A stretch of 64,000 nt of DNA from Tipula vernalis (GCA_958295665.1 OY282558.1:113946838-114010837), one strand, 5' to 3'. Shown: positions 47,551 through 60,888, counted from the first letter of the stretch. Program-made: numbers and translations. Notes: a model not told the origin generated them from the letters alone.

Positions 47551-48453
47551 ATGAAGGCATACATCGCCTGCCTGCAGATAAACCTGCATCATGCAAAGGC
47601 GTCTTCGGACGTCCTTTGTCGTAGGTTTATCTGCCAAAACATTGGCATGGCTCTAATCCAGGAGCCATGGGTGATAGGTAACCAGATTAGAGGTATACCA
47701 AATCAACTGGGTAAGTTAATTTATCATAACGGAACTCAGAGTCCAAAAGCGGCTATTTTGGCCAGTTCGCAAATTAATTTTATTCCCATTTCAGAGTTCA
47801 TTTCCAGGGACTTGGTTGCAGTAATGGTGGAGGTTCTGGGTGAAAGAGGCAAAAAGAAGGCTATAATGGCCTCTGCCTACTTTCCTGGAGACTCAGAGTT
47901 AATACCTCCACTTGACGTTAGGCGGCTCACAGCTCATTGCAAACGCAATGGGCTGGCCTACCTGATAGGATGCGATGCAAATGCGCACCATATGGTGTGG
48001 GGTAGCACGGACATCAATAACAGGGGTGAGTACCTTTTTGAATTTCTGATCTCAAATAATGTAGACATTGTCAATAGGGGAAGGAAACCTAGTTTTATAA
48101 ATGCGATTAGGCAAGAGGTCCTAGATTTGACACTTGCTAGTCCGCATTTCAGCGACTTGGTCAAAAACTGGCATGTGCTTGAAGTGGCCTTATTATCGGA
48201 TCACTTGCACATCAGATTCGATTTGGCGGCTTAGATCATGCAGCGGCAGGAAATCAGAACTCCAAAACTGACCGACTGGGACTCTTATAGAGTCTCACTC
48301 GAATCAAAAATGCCCTCAGTTGTGGGGAACATGGAGTCTCCAGAGGGTTTGGAGATCTGTTCAAACCAGCTGCATAATTCTATACACTTGGCTTACGAGA
48401 ACAGCTGCCCGGTTAAGCGAAGAGAGTCCACAAAGATGGTCCCTTGGTGGAAC
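47551..48453 (+). pseudogene. APE-type endonuclease domain of ORF2
   Basis: Starts MKAYIACLQINLHHAKAS. MALIQEPWV holds the catalytic Glu; CDANAHHMVWGS and VLDLTLAS are the usual later blocks; LLSDHLHIRFDL holds the terminal SDH. A TAG follows at 48232 but the same frame runs on (IRTPKLTDWDSY) to KMVPWWN, the link to RT. At that point coding jumps to another frame because of a deletion. The domain nicks target DNA for target-primed reverse transcription. Confidence 0.85.
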
Positions 48454-48509
48454 GGATTCAGTAGTGGTAGGAGCCCAAGAGGACTTGCATCTGGAGTCTC
48501 TCTGGGAAA

Positions 48510-49460
48510 ATGTTCACACCCAGCAAGGTGCGATCGGCTATTGGGTCTTTCAAACCTTTCAAATCCGCTGGAGGGAATGGTATCTTTCCAGCTTTACTTC
48601 AAAATGGTATTGAGGAAATACTCCCCAGCTTGATCCAGATGTTTCGGGCAAGTTATGCTTTTCACTATATTCCGAAACTGTGGAGGAAAGTAAATCTGGT
48701 CTTTATACCAAAGGGGGGGAGGGGGGTCGTCCAGACACCCAGGCCAGGGCATATCGGCGCGTATGAAACTGGTAAATCCACGGTGATGGCCCTTAGCGGT
48801 CTAGTCACGAGGATTGAAAAAGCAGTGACATATAAAGAAATTGCCCTTAATGCCTTTGTCGACATTGAGGGGGCGTTTGATAATACCTCCTATGGATCTA
48901 TAGAGAGGGCAGCAATGGGAAAAAGGGTTCCGCTTTCTACAATTAGGTGGATCCGTTCCATGCTGGAACATCGTGAGATTACTGCCAGACTAGGTGGCGA
49001 GTCAGTAACCATCAAGGCCGTAAAGGGCTGTCCCCAAGAAGGCGTACTATCTCCTCTTTTATGGTCATTGGTTATTGACGGACTACTGGTCCTTCTGAGT
49101 AGCCATAGGTTTGATGTCCAGGGCTATGCGGATGATGTGGCTATCATAATCAGAGGCAAGTTTGATGAGGTCATTTCTGATCGCATGCAAAATGCACTCA
49201 ATATAATATGGCAATGGTGTTACCAGGAAGGACTCAGTGTCAATCCAAACTCTCATTGTTCCTTTTACGAGGAGGAAAAAGCTTGCGCTTACAGCTCCCT
49301 CGTTAAACGGTACTACTGTGCCTTTTTCCAGCGAGGTTAAATATCTATGAGTTATCCTAAATGAAAAACTGAACTGGAACCAACATTTGTTGAAAGTTCA
49401 AAATAGAGCCACCAAGGCTTTCTGGGCCTGTCAAAGACTCTATGGGCGCACTTGGGGACT
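48510..49460 (+). pseudogene. Reverse transcriptase domain, internal deletion
   Basis: FTPSKVRSAIGSFKPFKSAG, LWRKVNLVFIPKGGR, then directly GAYETGKSTVMALSGLV: the block that normally lies between (about 50 residues) is deleted. FVDIEGAFDNTSYGS is motif A with catalytic Asp, GCPQEGVLSPLLW motif B, and GYADDVAIII motif C with the Asp pair. A frameshift near 49260 puts the thumb (SSEVKYL, then LNEKLNWNQHL, NRATKAFWACQRLYG) in another frame with stops. Confidence 0.87.
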
Positions 49461-49506
49461 ACAACCAAAAATGATCTACTGATCATTTCTTACAATCATT
49501 AGGCCT

Positions 49507-50721
49507 ATGGTCACCTACGCATCGGTTGTATGGTGGCCTAAAACTGAGCAGAAGGCAACGCAAACCTTATTGAATAAGGTTCAGCGTGTAGCCTGCATCG
49601 GTGTTACGGGCTCAATGAAATCATGTTCAACCGCGGCGGTGGAGACACTTCTAGGACTGACGCCGTTACACCTGCATATTAAAAAGGAAGCTGCAATTAT
49701 GGCCCTTAAAATGCAGGCGGAAGGAAATATCAAGCCAGGCAATATGGTGGGTCATCTGGAAATCCTTAAGGAATTTCAGACAGACCCTACCATAGCAATG
49801 CCTTCCGACTGTATGCCAGTTAAACTGGACTTTTACAAACCATTCTGTATTAGGTTACCTGACCGGGATGTGTGTAGTACAGGTGGACCATCCTTTGAGC
49901 GAGAGTCCATGGTATGGTTTACAGATGGATCAAAAACGGAAGATGGGGCGGGGATAGGAATACACGGGAGTGGCACTACCCTCTCGAAGTCCTTGGGTAC
50001 CAATGCTACCGTTTTTCAAGCAGAAGTACATGCTATAGAACTTTGCGCTAGGATAGACATAGCAAAAGGCCTAAACGATGCAAAGATTTATATTGTATCA
50101 GACAGCCAATCGGCCTTAAAGGCTCTTAGGTCTTGTACCGTTGAGTCAAGGCTGGTATGGGATTGTCTGAAGGTTATTAAACATCTGGCAGGCTCAAATA
50201 AGGTAACACTTATGTGGGCGCCAGGTCATACTGGAATCGAAGGAAACGAGGCAGCTGATGGCGTCGCCCGTGAGGGTTCTGCCTCTCCATTTATTGGACC
50301 AGAACCCTTCTGCGGCGTCACTAAGGGACGCCTTAGAGCAGCGGTAAAACGCTGGGAGAATGTTCAAAAGTTCTCCTACTGGCGCAAAATTCCATTTATA
50401 TCACCTTCGTCTGTCAGGGTTAAGGAGTGTCTTGAACTTAGGAAACCTGAGTTGAGGCTGCTTACTGGCTTCCTCACAGGTCATGTCCCCTTAAGGTATC
50501 ACCTTAAGAAGATGGGCCTAAGTACGACAGATGGATGCCGCTTCTGCGATCTAGAAGCGGAATCAGCGGAACATCTTCTGTGCCATTGCCCAGCGATTTT
50601 CCAGGAAAGACTGCAACATCTAGGAGGGAGAACAATGAGCCCGGATAGTATGTATCTTGTACCGGCCAGTAGAATTATCAGATTCATTAAGAGCCTGAAT
50701 ATTGACTGGACGGATAATTAA
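49507..50721 (+). pseudogene. RT tail, RNase H and zinc motif
   Basis: An intact frame of 404 codons continuing ORF2. It begins with the RT thumb (RPMVTYASVVWWPKTEQKA), then RNase H: VWFTDGSKTEDGAGIG (Asp), TVFQAEVHAIELCA (Glu), YIVSDSQSALKAL (Asp) and HTGIEGNEAADGVAREG (Asp). The C-terminus CRFCDLEAESAEHLLCHC is the CCHC-type motif near the end of ORF2. RNase H would remove the RNA template from the hybrid. The domain residues are present, though the protein upstream is broken. Confidence 0.9.
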
Positions 50722-50805
50722 GTAGGGTCCAGCACAATAGATCTTTTAGGTCGCGGTGCGAGGTGGCTTATCGCCCACATGGCCTTTCAATCAATAATAA
50801 TAAAA

Positions 50806-50817
50806 TATTTTAGACTA
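50806..50817 (+). repeat. Right 12-bp target site duplication
   Basis: TATTTTAGACTA, identical to 47528-47539. Confidence 0.9.
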
Positions 50818-51685
50818 GACGAGCGCACGTGCGCTCAACACTAATTCTGAGACGAGACTGATATTTGTACATTTATTTTGTATTGTCATATTTTTGTTGT
50901 GTTTTATTTTGTGTCGCGCGGTTGGTCTACCTGGAAAAATAAAATGTAGAATAGGCGCGTTGTTTTGACGTGTGGCGGTGAACGCATGTACAAATGCGTG
51001 ACCTCCACAACATATTGAAGCGTATTTTGCAAGAAAACCAAACAGAATGTTACGCTGTTTTTTTAGAATGTTTAAAGAACTAAATGAGGAAAAAGATAAA
51101 AAAAAATACAAAAATACAAAATAAGATGAACACTGGAGAAAATTGAAAAAGAACGTTTCGGCGGCCATTTTGAAAAGACGAAATGAAAGGTGGTAGCATT
51201 TTTATAATTACTTTATAATCCCTGTTCATTTATCATTAAAATGAGCCCAATTTTAAAAGGTTCGGATAATTTGTTTTTTTTTGTTGTATAGCAATAAATT
51301 CAAAGTCACAAGAAACAAGAACATCTAGAGGCTTCAGACTTAACATTTTGTTTTATAGGAAGATAGATTGTTTTAGTGAAATGAGACAATGAGGAATCAG
51401 ATTTTCAGCTTAATTAAGAAATAATCCAGAAATATCTAGTCGTTTCGATATGGGGGATTTACACCAATCTCTGGTAAAATCTTATTATTTTTTTAAAGAA
51501 TGGCCGCATTTATAATTCGCACTCCTCACTTTCACTCCTACTCGAAGTATCTTCTGTTTGGAGTTTATAGGTATATTAGATAAACCCGGAATGGGAAAAT
51601 AGCTACAAGCAAAATCAACTTATTTCAAATCACTGAGCAATAGAACTAATGTCTTCACCAGCCTGGTAAACCTCAAACCAATGTA
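50818..51685. other. Non-coding stretch, nothing recognised
   Basis: A 117-codon minus frame (50815-51168) overlaps the target duplication and has no recognisable domain; it is probably chance. Confidence 0.4.
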
Positions 51686-52260
51686 CTCGATATCTCAAGT
51701 GCGTTCGATCGAGTATGGTTCAAGGGTTTGCTGTACAAATTGAATGGAATTGGTCTTCTCAATAGACTGGTTCCTTGGATTGAGAACTTCCGTTTTTATC
51801 GCAGAATTTAAGTGGTGTCGAGTATAGTGCGACTTCCGGTCCCCCATACATTATATCGGTGTACCTCACGAGTTCACCCTATCCCCTAGATTTTTTATTT
51901 CATTATGATCCTCATGTCCTTTCCTTTTCCTACATCTAGTTTAGCGTAAAACAACGTTCACGCAAAAAAAAATTGCTATGAAAGCTAGTCTTAAGCACGA
52001 TCTCGTGGGCACGCTTGAATCTGTCGACGTACTTGATTTAACAATAATAATATTTTTTTTGGCCGATCAAATAAATAAGGCAATGGTGCCCACAGTTCGA
52101 TGTCCTGGTTATTAACAATTTAAGAAAAATATATCAAACCTGGCTGCACTCGACCAAGTTCAGAACCGAGCATGTCGAATGATTTCAGATTCCAAGCCAA
52201 CACGCACATTACGACAAGCTGGTTATAGGTATGTGTACAACCTAGAACTTCGATTTGCTA
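51686..52260 (+). pseudogene. Jockey-type reverse transcriptase remains
   Basis: LDISSAFDRVWFKGLLYKLNG (motif A with catalytic Asp) and PWIENFRFYRRI at 51686-51810 are Jockey-style RT blocks. About 330 bp on, LAALDQVQNRACRMISDSKP is the RT C-terminal block. The middle with the YADD site is deleted or unrecognisable. The longer open frame that runs on to 52499 has no further similarity that I can see. Confidence 0.72.
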
Positions 52261-55200
52261 AAACCAATAAGTTCATTTTTGCTTCGAATTGCGCCTTTAT
52301 GGAAAGGACTGGACGACGAGGATTTTGCGATGGCATTTATCTTAAAAAGAAGAAGTCCAAACTCAATATCAAAAATATAATTCTTAAAGACTGCGAACTT
52401 CCCAATCCCGTAAAATACGCTCTTAGCATGAAACGAGGTTATGAGATTGTGAGACGAAAATCTGACAACCAACACATAATTTACACATACTTAATTTAAT
52501 TTACAGTGAAAGTGACATCAACAAATTTCTAATTGGAAACGCGATCAGTCAATTATGATAATTAATTTTAAGAGTCTAATGTTCAAATGTGTTAGTGAAA
52601 TGTATCAACATTTTAAATTTTATGTTAAAGAAACGATCTTTGTAATTTGACGGATAATACGTTCGTTCAAAAAATTATTTTCATATATATTTTCATTGGT
52701 CGTATAATCCCATCCATCAAATTTTTTGATCGTAGATATATGCAATAAGCGATCACAATGTTTGTTTGATTTCAACTTTCGAACTTTGTACAGTTCGAAG
52801 CTAAGGTATTGGAGGCCGTCTGAATGTTCGAAAATTTCTTTAGTAATTTACAATAATTAATGAATGACCTTTCTCAAAATACATAACAATTATTGTCGAT
52901 TTCGGATAATTCATATTCAAATGATTAAAGTTAATTAACATAATTATTTTGTCTTGCGAAATAAAAGTAGTCACCGCTATTGTCGCCTCTTAACGCGCGC
53001 CGCATACATATACATAATACGAACGATTTTAATTGTTTTCAGCTTTGAGTTTTTTGTTTCTTTATTCCTCTCAAGTCAAATGAAATAAGAAAGTCACGAT
53101 TTATTACAAAATGTTATGATTATCTCTGTGTACACTAGTATTTCACTGAATCTCGAAACGTAAACACACCCATACATACACACACACACACAACAACAAC
53201 CGAATTAAAAATTAATTAGTTAAGGGTTTTTGCGGTATTATACAACATGCGGGAAGCAATTTTATTTACTTGATAATTATTTTATCAATTAAATCATCAT
53301 CAACTTTTTTTTTTTTTTATGTGTAAACAGTTTCCCGAATACAAGAAAAAACCTAAAACAAATTTAACTAATCAATTGATTATGAATATATAAATTATAG
53401 ATTTTTGTTTTTTACTCCAAATGTTAATGAACCATATATGGAACGCCGCCGCCGCGCGAAAAACTTTGTGAATACAAAAACATGAAAAATGGAAAATAAT
53501 GGAAAATGTTAAGTTTCTTCCGTTTCGTAATGTGATTAAATAAAATACTGAATATAGAGAAAAACTTTTCATATGTGAGTTTATATCGATTAAAGCTTTG
53601 CTGGTGAACACAACATTTCGATGAGATTCGAACGATATATGTATAGGTTGTTATTCGATTCGAACCGTAAAGGGCTTAAAGAGGGTTAAATTTAAGGCGC
53701 TATATTGAATTTTGTGCTGAATATAATAATTTTATATATTTATAGGGGAATCGCAACGCATTTTAACTTCGAAGGTGTATTAGACATTGAACATCGTTTG
53801 CAATATATTCTTATTCTATAAGGAAATTAGTTTTTCTTTATTTACTGTCGTACACAATTTAATTTATCTGTATAATGGAGGAAAATATATTTTGGTTGTG
53901 GAGAAGGCCGTAACATATAACAAAATATTGTTGTGAATCGAAATTAATTAAATTTTAATTTTGGATTAGAGTAGGTGAAATTAGAATGTTTTTGAATTAT
54001 GAATGGATGTAAAAAGGGTTTCTGCGACTCTTGATATACGAACAATCAGCATGTTAAAGAAAGTAATTGGGTATAAATTATCTACGGTATCTGAACAAAT
54101 TTATCACAACAGCAACGTTAAATTTCCACATTTCTAGAGGAAAAACTATAAATAGAAATTGTAGTTTTTCGAAATATTAAACCAGCATGTAATAAGACAG
54201 TTTTTTATTTCAATTCACGCATATTCGAAGTTTCTTATTCTTCGTATTTTAGTCAGTTCCCTTCGTAGAGTCTTATGTATACAAGAGATATATGTATATT
54301 TATATACAAGAATAATAAGAAGAAAAACGCCATTCTACTTATGGGTTCAATCGACGTTTTATATATGTATAGATACATCTGCATATAAGAAAATATATTT
54401 TCAATACAAACTCTTGAGACGAAAACACACATACACACACACACACACAAAAAAAAAAAAAGAGAAAATATATACAGCAAGAGGGATAACTAGGTCAAAA
54501 TTATGGCAAATTGTATAAACAATTGCGAGGTATTTGTTTATGTTAATAAGATGTTTTGTTTTGTTGTTTATTTGTAGTTTCGTGTTTTTGGATTTTTTCA
54601 AATGCAGAGGATAAGTATTGCCATTTGGTCACGTCCATTTGTACAAAAAAATGTTAAGATCACGTATATCGCTTTTGGTTAGTGAGGGTCAGAAATTATG
54701 TGTTTGCTTTGTCAATTTGTTGTGGATTGTGAATATATTGTAAATTAATCGAATTCCAACATTTTCAACAAATTAAACGATTCGATCAAGTTTTAAGTGT
54801 GGAATCTATTGTAGTTTGACAATTAAACTTTTATTTCAATTATATTCAAAATCGAGCATACACTAACCCATACTCCGAAAAAGCCAATCGAAATCGGTCT
54901 TAGAGGTTATTTATTGCCATCACTCATTTTGTCGCGATATTTTATTTGCCGAAACCAAATGTGTTATTGAACCAAATTATTGCTAAAACATCAAACAAAT
55001 TCTGACCAACTCAACAAAATATCATTCAAACTTTACCAAACAAACTACCAACACCAAACAACTTTAACCCTTTTTAAACATAATAAACAACAATTTTAAT
55101 GTACCGTGACATAAGGCGGGAAAATAATAATGCGCGATCTTACATAAAAACATATGTCTGTGATCTTCATTATTATATACACAATGTGATATTAGTAATA

Positions 55201-55964
55201 ATTCTGATTATTCGTGTCGGAGCTCCATTTAATTTAAAATGATAATAATCGAGTTTAAAAACACAGCATAATATACCAACAATAAAATCATTAAAAAAAA
55301 GCAATGTGCTGAATGGTTTTTAGTTTTTAAATCATCGGAAATCGTAACACGAACATTCTTTTAGATCATCCAAAAACTACATAAAGTTGTTTTCTTCGTA
55401 TTTTAAGTATAAAATATTATATAGGAGAAAAATTCTTTAGTTTTGTTTTACTTTTTTTTTTTAAGTTCTAAAATAAGAGTTTTGACTCAAGTCAATGAAC
55501 TTTTGTCTCAGTTTTTTTTCGTTCTGTATAGTTCGTGTTTGTGAAGTAATAAAATTGATAAAAAAAAACTACATAAGTATAAACGAGTATAAAAAGTAAG
55601 ACTAATTTTGGTCGAATACAAATTTAAAGATGATGGATTATTATTGTTGTGATTTACGAGATATTTAGATAACGTACTATTGCAAAGGACTCTGTACAAG
55701 AAATTATATGGTTTCTGTCATATGTGTAGATTAAATTTTATGAATCGTAAAATGTTTGATTGGAAGCGAGACAGCAGATTATAAATACCGATAAATCATT
55801 AAAAATATATATCGCAGAACTCCAATTAATGTTTCTCGAAACACATCAAGCTCCGACATATTCATTCTCTTTTACGTCAATTTTCAAATCTTAATTCATT
55901 CATATGATTTATTACAATTTTTAATAACGTTTAATTTTTCATAAAAAAAAAATCGAAAACTTAC
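52261..55964. other. Long non-coding stretch, few repeats
   Basis: No coding exons or transposon ends seen. Contains CA-rich simple repeats near 53170 and 54424 and a short GC-rich patch GCCGCCGCCGCGCG near 53448. It may hold regulatory DNA of BCOR if the first exon is at 56 kb. Confidence 0.4.
54424..54450. repeat. CA microsatellite
   Basis: (CA)n with a TA interruption, followed by a run of A. Confidence 0.85.
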
Positions 55965-56111
55965 CTATTTTCAGCTTAATTTATTTGAGAACTTCATTGA
56001 AATACTTTAATTTTGATGCGTGAATGCGTGATTTACAACAAGTTGAGTTGTTTGTTGTCTTAAGATCGGTATCCTTATACAAAATTGATAAATGATGAAG
56101 TAACGCATTAT
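55965..56111 (-). other. Candidate non-coding exon (BCOR 5'UTR?)
   Basis: On the minus strand TTTTTTGTATTTATTTCCAG ends at 56112, and 147 bp on lies AAAATAG followed by GTAAGT, a near-ideal donor at 55964. The enclosed sequence has stops in all frames, as in a UTR exon. It would join to the acceptor at 26298, giving an intron of about 29.7 kb. It is predicted from splice signals only. Confidence 0.35.
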
Positions 56112-59100
56112 CTGGAAATAAATACAAAAAATTGACTTAATACTATTTATTATATAGCACTACCCTAAAATTTTATCATTAATCATAAGAGTGTATGACA
56201 ATTTATCGAAACACTAAATTCCAAATGAAAGCTCCGATTATAGCAAAAAATAACCAACATAACAAGTTTTTGCTTAAAACAGCGCGCGCGATGATACCAA
56301 CACCAAATCAAAACGATTGCGTATTTCCAAGGTAATTTGAAAGCAAGTAAAATACAGTCAAGTGCAATATACTTGAATCTTATTTATTATTATGCGGGTG
56401 GTATATATCTAAGATCAGCGGTTCAATTCACACCTAAAAATACATTTCCATAAATACTTATTTTCCTAATTCCCATTCACAACAAAAACAATTCGTTTTG
56501 ATGGTGTTTCACAAAATATACAAAAAGCGAATGATCTCAAAAATGCCAAATTATTATGTAGCCTTGAATAATAAACAGACAATTATTAAGAAATCGCGCA
56601 AATAGCAGTTCTTTATTTTATTTTTGTCTAACAAAAAAAAAAAATAAAAAAATATTCTTTATGATGAAGCAAAACAAAAAACAAACAACAAAAAAAATCT
56701 CAAGTAAATTAAGAGATTGGTACACGCAATCTAATACATAAATCAGACATATAACAGAACAATTAGAGTAAATGCATGATTGATTTGCTTATTCATCTAA
56801 TTCTATATATGTAGTTACAACAGATATGGCCATCAGTTAATTAAAATTGATAAACAATTTAAACAAAATCTGGTTGTTGTTTATATTTTGTTGTATTTTG
56901 TACCAAAATTTGAGTAATTGGTCTGAAATTTTGTAAAAATATCAATAATTACAAAATGACTTAAACATTTACTGAACCCTGAATGTACCCTCATTTCAAA
57001 TCTTTAGAAAATTGATAATTCCAGATAAGTTTTAAACAATCTCACGCTTCGATCTCACGTGTTAGAACAATTAACCTTACACACAACGAAAGACAAAGAT
57101 ACGCAATAATCTCGTAACGAAAAAAAAAAAAAAAAATCTTAAAATGTACTTTCGAAAATCTTTGTGTACATCGTCGTGTTACCAACTGTATTATGTATAA
57201 TGTATTATATATGTATACATAAAGCAAAATTCAAAATACATAAGAAAAATAATTAACAATGTCCGTCCTTGACTTCCAATTTAAAAATAATAAATTCTTT
57301 ATACTTATATTTTCAATATGTATACAACAAATTAAATGGTTGATCTTTCCATTTTAATCAATCAGGTGAATTCACGCTTAGTTAACAATAATGTCACAAA
57401 ATCCAGATTCTACAAAAACCATATAATAATTATGGATTAGATTATGCGCTTTTATGTTAAGTTTTTTAATTATGTATGTATGTATTTAAATTAGAAGCTT
57501 TTGCTTCCTATACCGCATTCTTAGATCACCATCGGCGCGACTCGCCGCCATACACAAAAAGATACCTAATAAATTTTAATTGTTCAACTGTATTTGTATA
57601 TGATGTAGTTACGTCGAATGAGCAAATACTTATAGTTTTTGTTTGAAGGTCAACTAGTTATTTTTCAGTTTGTGTCAGTCAACAGCATTTTTTTTTTTTT
57701 TGTATTGAAATTCATTTAATTATTGTATTTTGATTGAAAATATGTGAAAAATGTTCCATCAATTAGATTTGCTGTGATGACACTCAATTGTTTATGGAAC
57801 TTGCCAACGCTTGAATTGCTGTAGTCATAAAGTCTGGCGTTTCATGACCACACCAAACATGCACACTATGTACATAAAAATATTATTCAAGGCAATTATT
57901 CAAAACAAACTAAAATGCGGATTAAAAATTCAGCGATTAGGTCAAATTGATTAGTATGCCACATAAGCAGTACGTTAACCTTACACTATTTATAGTAATA
58001 TGAGTATGTATTTTGCATGCGTCATATACAGGTTTGATGCCCAGTAAGTCGCTTCATAGTGAATGAAATGTAATGTTCCTCTGCGTCCCAATTAAATTAC
58101 GTTATAGCATTAAATTACATAAGCGTAAAAAATAAAAATAATTAGATTTCTTATACACATATGTATGTATGTACTTATATACAATGGAGTATCAAGATCA
58201 ATCAAAAAGATCGAAATTGTGATTATGCGTTTGGCTAACGAATTCATTTATCGAACATTTATTGTTATACAAATGAGAATGAATGCAATTGTGTAAAATA
58301 TAGTTTTGTCGCATCCTGCAAACTTAATTATTTTGAAGCGGAATGCAATATGCCCTAGCAAATTAAATTATTATTTTCAACACCAATTGCCACACAACAT
58401 GTAGCACCCGTTAAATCATTCTACTAATTAAATTCTCAAGAACAATATGGGGAAGAATATCAAATTCAATGCTTATTATAAATAGTTGTAAGGTTGCGAT
58501 GTGAACTTAGGAAAATTTACAAATTTTAAAATTGTGAAACAATTTTTTAACTTTAAAAATACAGAGTTGTTTCTTTCCGTTTATTGCATTTTTGAAGTTT
58601 TCTTAATTATTTTATATTATCACAAATAAGTCTAAACTAAATCAAAATTTGGGTTATCATGGTTTCATGCTGTCGCCATCTACTAACTATCCATACTAGT
58701 CTTATTGTTTATTTCCTTCTGTATTTCAAACAGGAAAATCCTTTGATTCCAACTTCAAGGTTATTCGCTAATTTTCGTAATGCCTGAAAATAGCTGGCGA
58801 ATTCCTTATTAGGGCCTATAATTTTTTGTTTTCAAATCAAAGACGATTTCTGGGTTTATTTCCAGATTCTCTAACATTAGAAAACAAATCCAGCAAGAAT
58901 TTTGGTTGCAAAGTGAGACTTCGGTGTTACAATTTCTATCTACGAGTCAGTAAAACTTATGTATAATTTTCCTTTAATAAATTTATTCAATGTTTCAAAA
59001 TTTTGATTTTATTTTGCGAGTTATGCCGCTATAAAACCGTTAAATCGTAAGCAGAATCTAAATGAAGAAACATCCAATATTGATTGACTAAAAACAAATC

Positions 59101-59797
59101 ATTTTTGTGTTTCTAATTAAATTAACGACCACTTGCTGAACCCTCCATTATGAAGGATTAAAATCGTTCGATATAGAGTGTTTAGCATGGAGAGGATTTT
59201 TGTATTAAATCAAATCAAATGAAATAAAAAAATATGTTAAAGGCAGTTGGTTGGTATATCAATAATCTATCAGCGATTGGAGCGATAAAATTTCTTTGAT
59301 CTGGGTCTGCAAGATAGTTAGTTTGTAAAGTTTTCCACAAATCCACAGATTCTATATACCATATGTATTAGATTCACTGATAAAATAAATTCCAATTGGA
59401 AAAATTACGTTTCATATTGCAATATTTAGTACTAAAAATGTTATTTCTTTACAAGAAAAAATTTCCAGTTTAAATTATTCCTGGGTTTAAGAAATAATTG
59501 ATCGGCTTAATGAGTTCAAATATACCTGTGGCCATAAGAGTTATTCCATTTGTAATTGATTTCATATGATATGAAATTTTTGTAATATTCAGGCAACTAT
59601 AAATAACCGTAATAAGCGTTTACAAAAACCAGAATTCTAAAAACTCATACGATTTTGAGTAACTCTTAATATTAAAAACGTTTTCCTGAAAAATGCGAAT
59701 TTTAGACGTATGACGTTATATCTTGTTGCCACAGATATATTACTAGGTGTTAACGGCCTGAACAGTTTCAGTCGAAATGTCGTGGTATATAAGGAGT
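56112..59797. other. Long non-coding stretch, nothing recognised
   Basis: AT-rich without open frames of note. Possibly upstream or intronic DNA of BCOR. A GCGCGCG run near 56283 and CGCGACTCGCCGCC near 57535 are rare GC-rich patches; neither has an evident promoter motif. Confidence 0.4.
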
Positions 59798-60145
59798 CCA
59801 AACTAATTTATTCCCCTGGATAGAGGGTAGTTTTTGGGCTCGACGATTGAAGAAGTAGGTCAGCTGCTACGTGTTTACTATAGCAAACTGAATTCAAATT
59901 TCGGACAAGAGTGCTAAGGCCCATTTCTCAATTTATACCCAGTTCCCAGAAAAATTTGTTCCCTTGGATAGAGGGTACGAAAAGAGGTACTTTTTGAGCT
60001 CGATGGACAGAGAAATAGGTCAGATACTATGCATACTATCGGAAACTAAATTCGAATCTCTAGCAAAAGGTGCTAAGGCCCATTTATCAGTTTCCTCTGG
60101 ATAGGGGTAGTTTTTGGGTTCCATTGACGGAGAGGTAGGTCACCT
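59798..60145. repeat. Degenerate tandem repeat, about 2.3 copies of 140-150 bp
   Basis: GGATAGAGGGTA occurs at about 59818 and 59968 and as GGATAGGGGTA at about 60098. Each is followed by TTTTTGGGCTCGA or a variant, GTAGGTCAG or a variant and, in the first two copies, GTGCTAAGGCCCATTT. The order is kept. No coding capacity. Confidence 0.75.
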
Positions 60146-60644
60146 TCATATTGAATAGAATAGAAATATATTTTTCTTCTGTTTTGTTCACTGCTGAATG
60201 AATAAAAAAAATTACTCTTCCATTCTTCAATTTAACTCTTCCTTTTGTTTGAATAATGAATAGAATATTTCGTAGTATTGAATTGACTGAGCAGAGAATA
60301 CTTATATACGATGCAAAATGAATAATCATCACGATATGTTTTGTTTTCTAATCACTATTCAAATCGATCAGTTATAAAAATTATTATTCGATCAGTAAAG
60401 AGCGAATAACAAATTTCACAGAGCGAGTTTTAAAACGCTGGTTTATTTAGTATAGTTTGGTTTTGAATGCGGTATAGTTGGATTCCAATTGGAATCAAAT
60501 TAAAAATACAATTGGTTGAACTTGATACTTTTGTTGTTTGTAACTTTGGTTTCTGAACTTCGATGTTTTGTTGAAAAAGTTAACAGGTAGCAGAGATAAA
60601 TATAATTACTTAAATAAATTTAGTTAAATTAGTTTAACATTTCA
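60146..60644. other. Non-coding stretch
   Basis: AT-rich; nothing recognised. Confidence 0.4.
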
Positions 60645-60888
60645 CCCGAATGTGTTATCTCGAAAACCAAGCGTTTCTGAAAAAAGTGTTCCATACAAAC
60701 GTTGTTTGGTTTTGAGGGGGAAGGATTATATTATCATTTATTTTATATTTTAGGATTATCTTAAAGGTTATTTTAAGGTCAAAATAGTTTTTCAATAGGA
60801 ATCTATATTAGTTTGACCTTGAAATAACCTTTAAGATTTTGTACGGAACACATTTTTTAAAAATGCTTGGTTTTCGAGATAATTCGGG
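60645..60888. mobile_element. Foldback / MITE of about 244 bp
   Basis: The left arm CCCGAA...TTATCTCGAAAACCAAGC is matched inverted at the right end; inside, TGTTCCATACAAA pairs with the inverse of TGTTCCGTACAAA and ATCTTAAAGGTTATTTTAAGG with its near inverse. Non-coding core. Confidence 0.65.

Larger units (their letters stand above)
47540..50805 (+). mobile_element. Non-LTR retrotransposon, LOA/R1-like
   Basis: 3266 bp flanked by an exact 12-bp duplication, so both ends are certain. It holds endonuclease, reverse transcriptase, RNase H and a C-terminal zinc motif in that order. There is no ORF1: the element begins 11 bp before the ORF2 start, so it is 5' truncated. The 3' end is A/T-rich (AATAATAATAAAA). 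RNase H plus the FVDIEGAFDNT block point to the LOA or R1 side of the non-LTR tree. Two internal deletions, at least one frameshift and one stop make it inactive. Confidence 0.88.

Noticed and set aside
50815..51168. Minus-strand open frame of 117 codons
   Set aside because: It overlaps the target duplication of the non-LTR element and is phenylalanine-rich low complexity.
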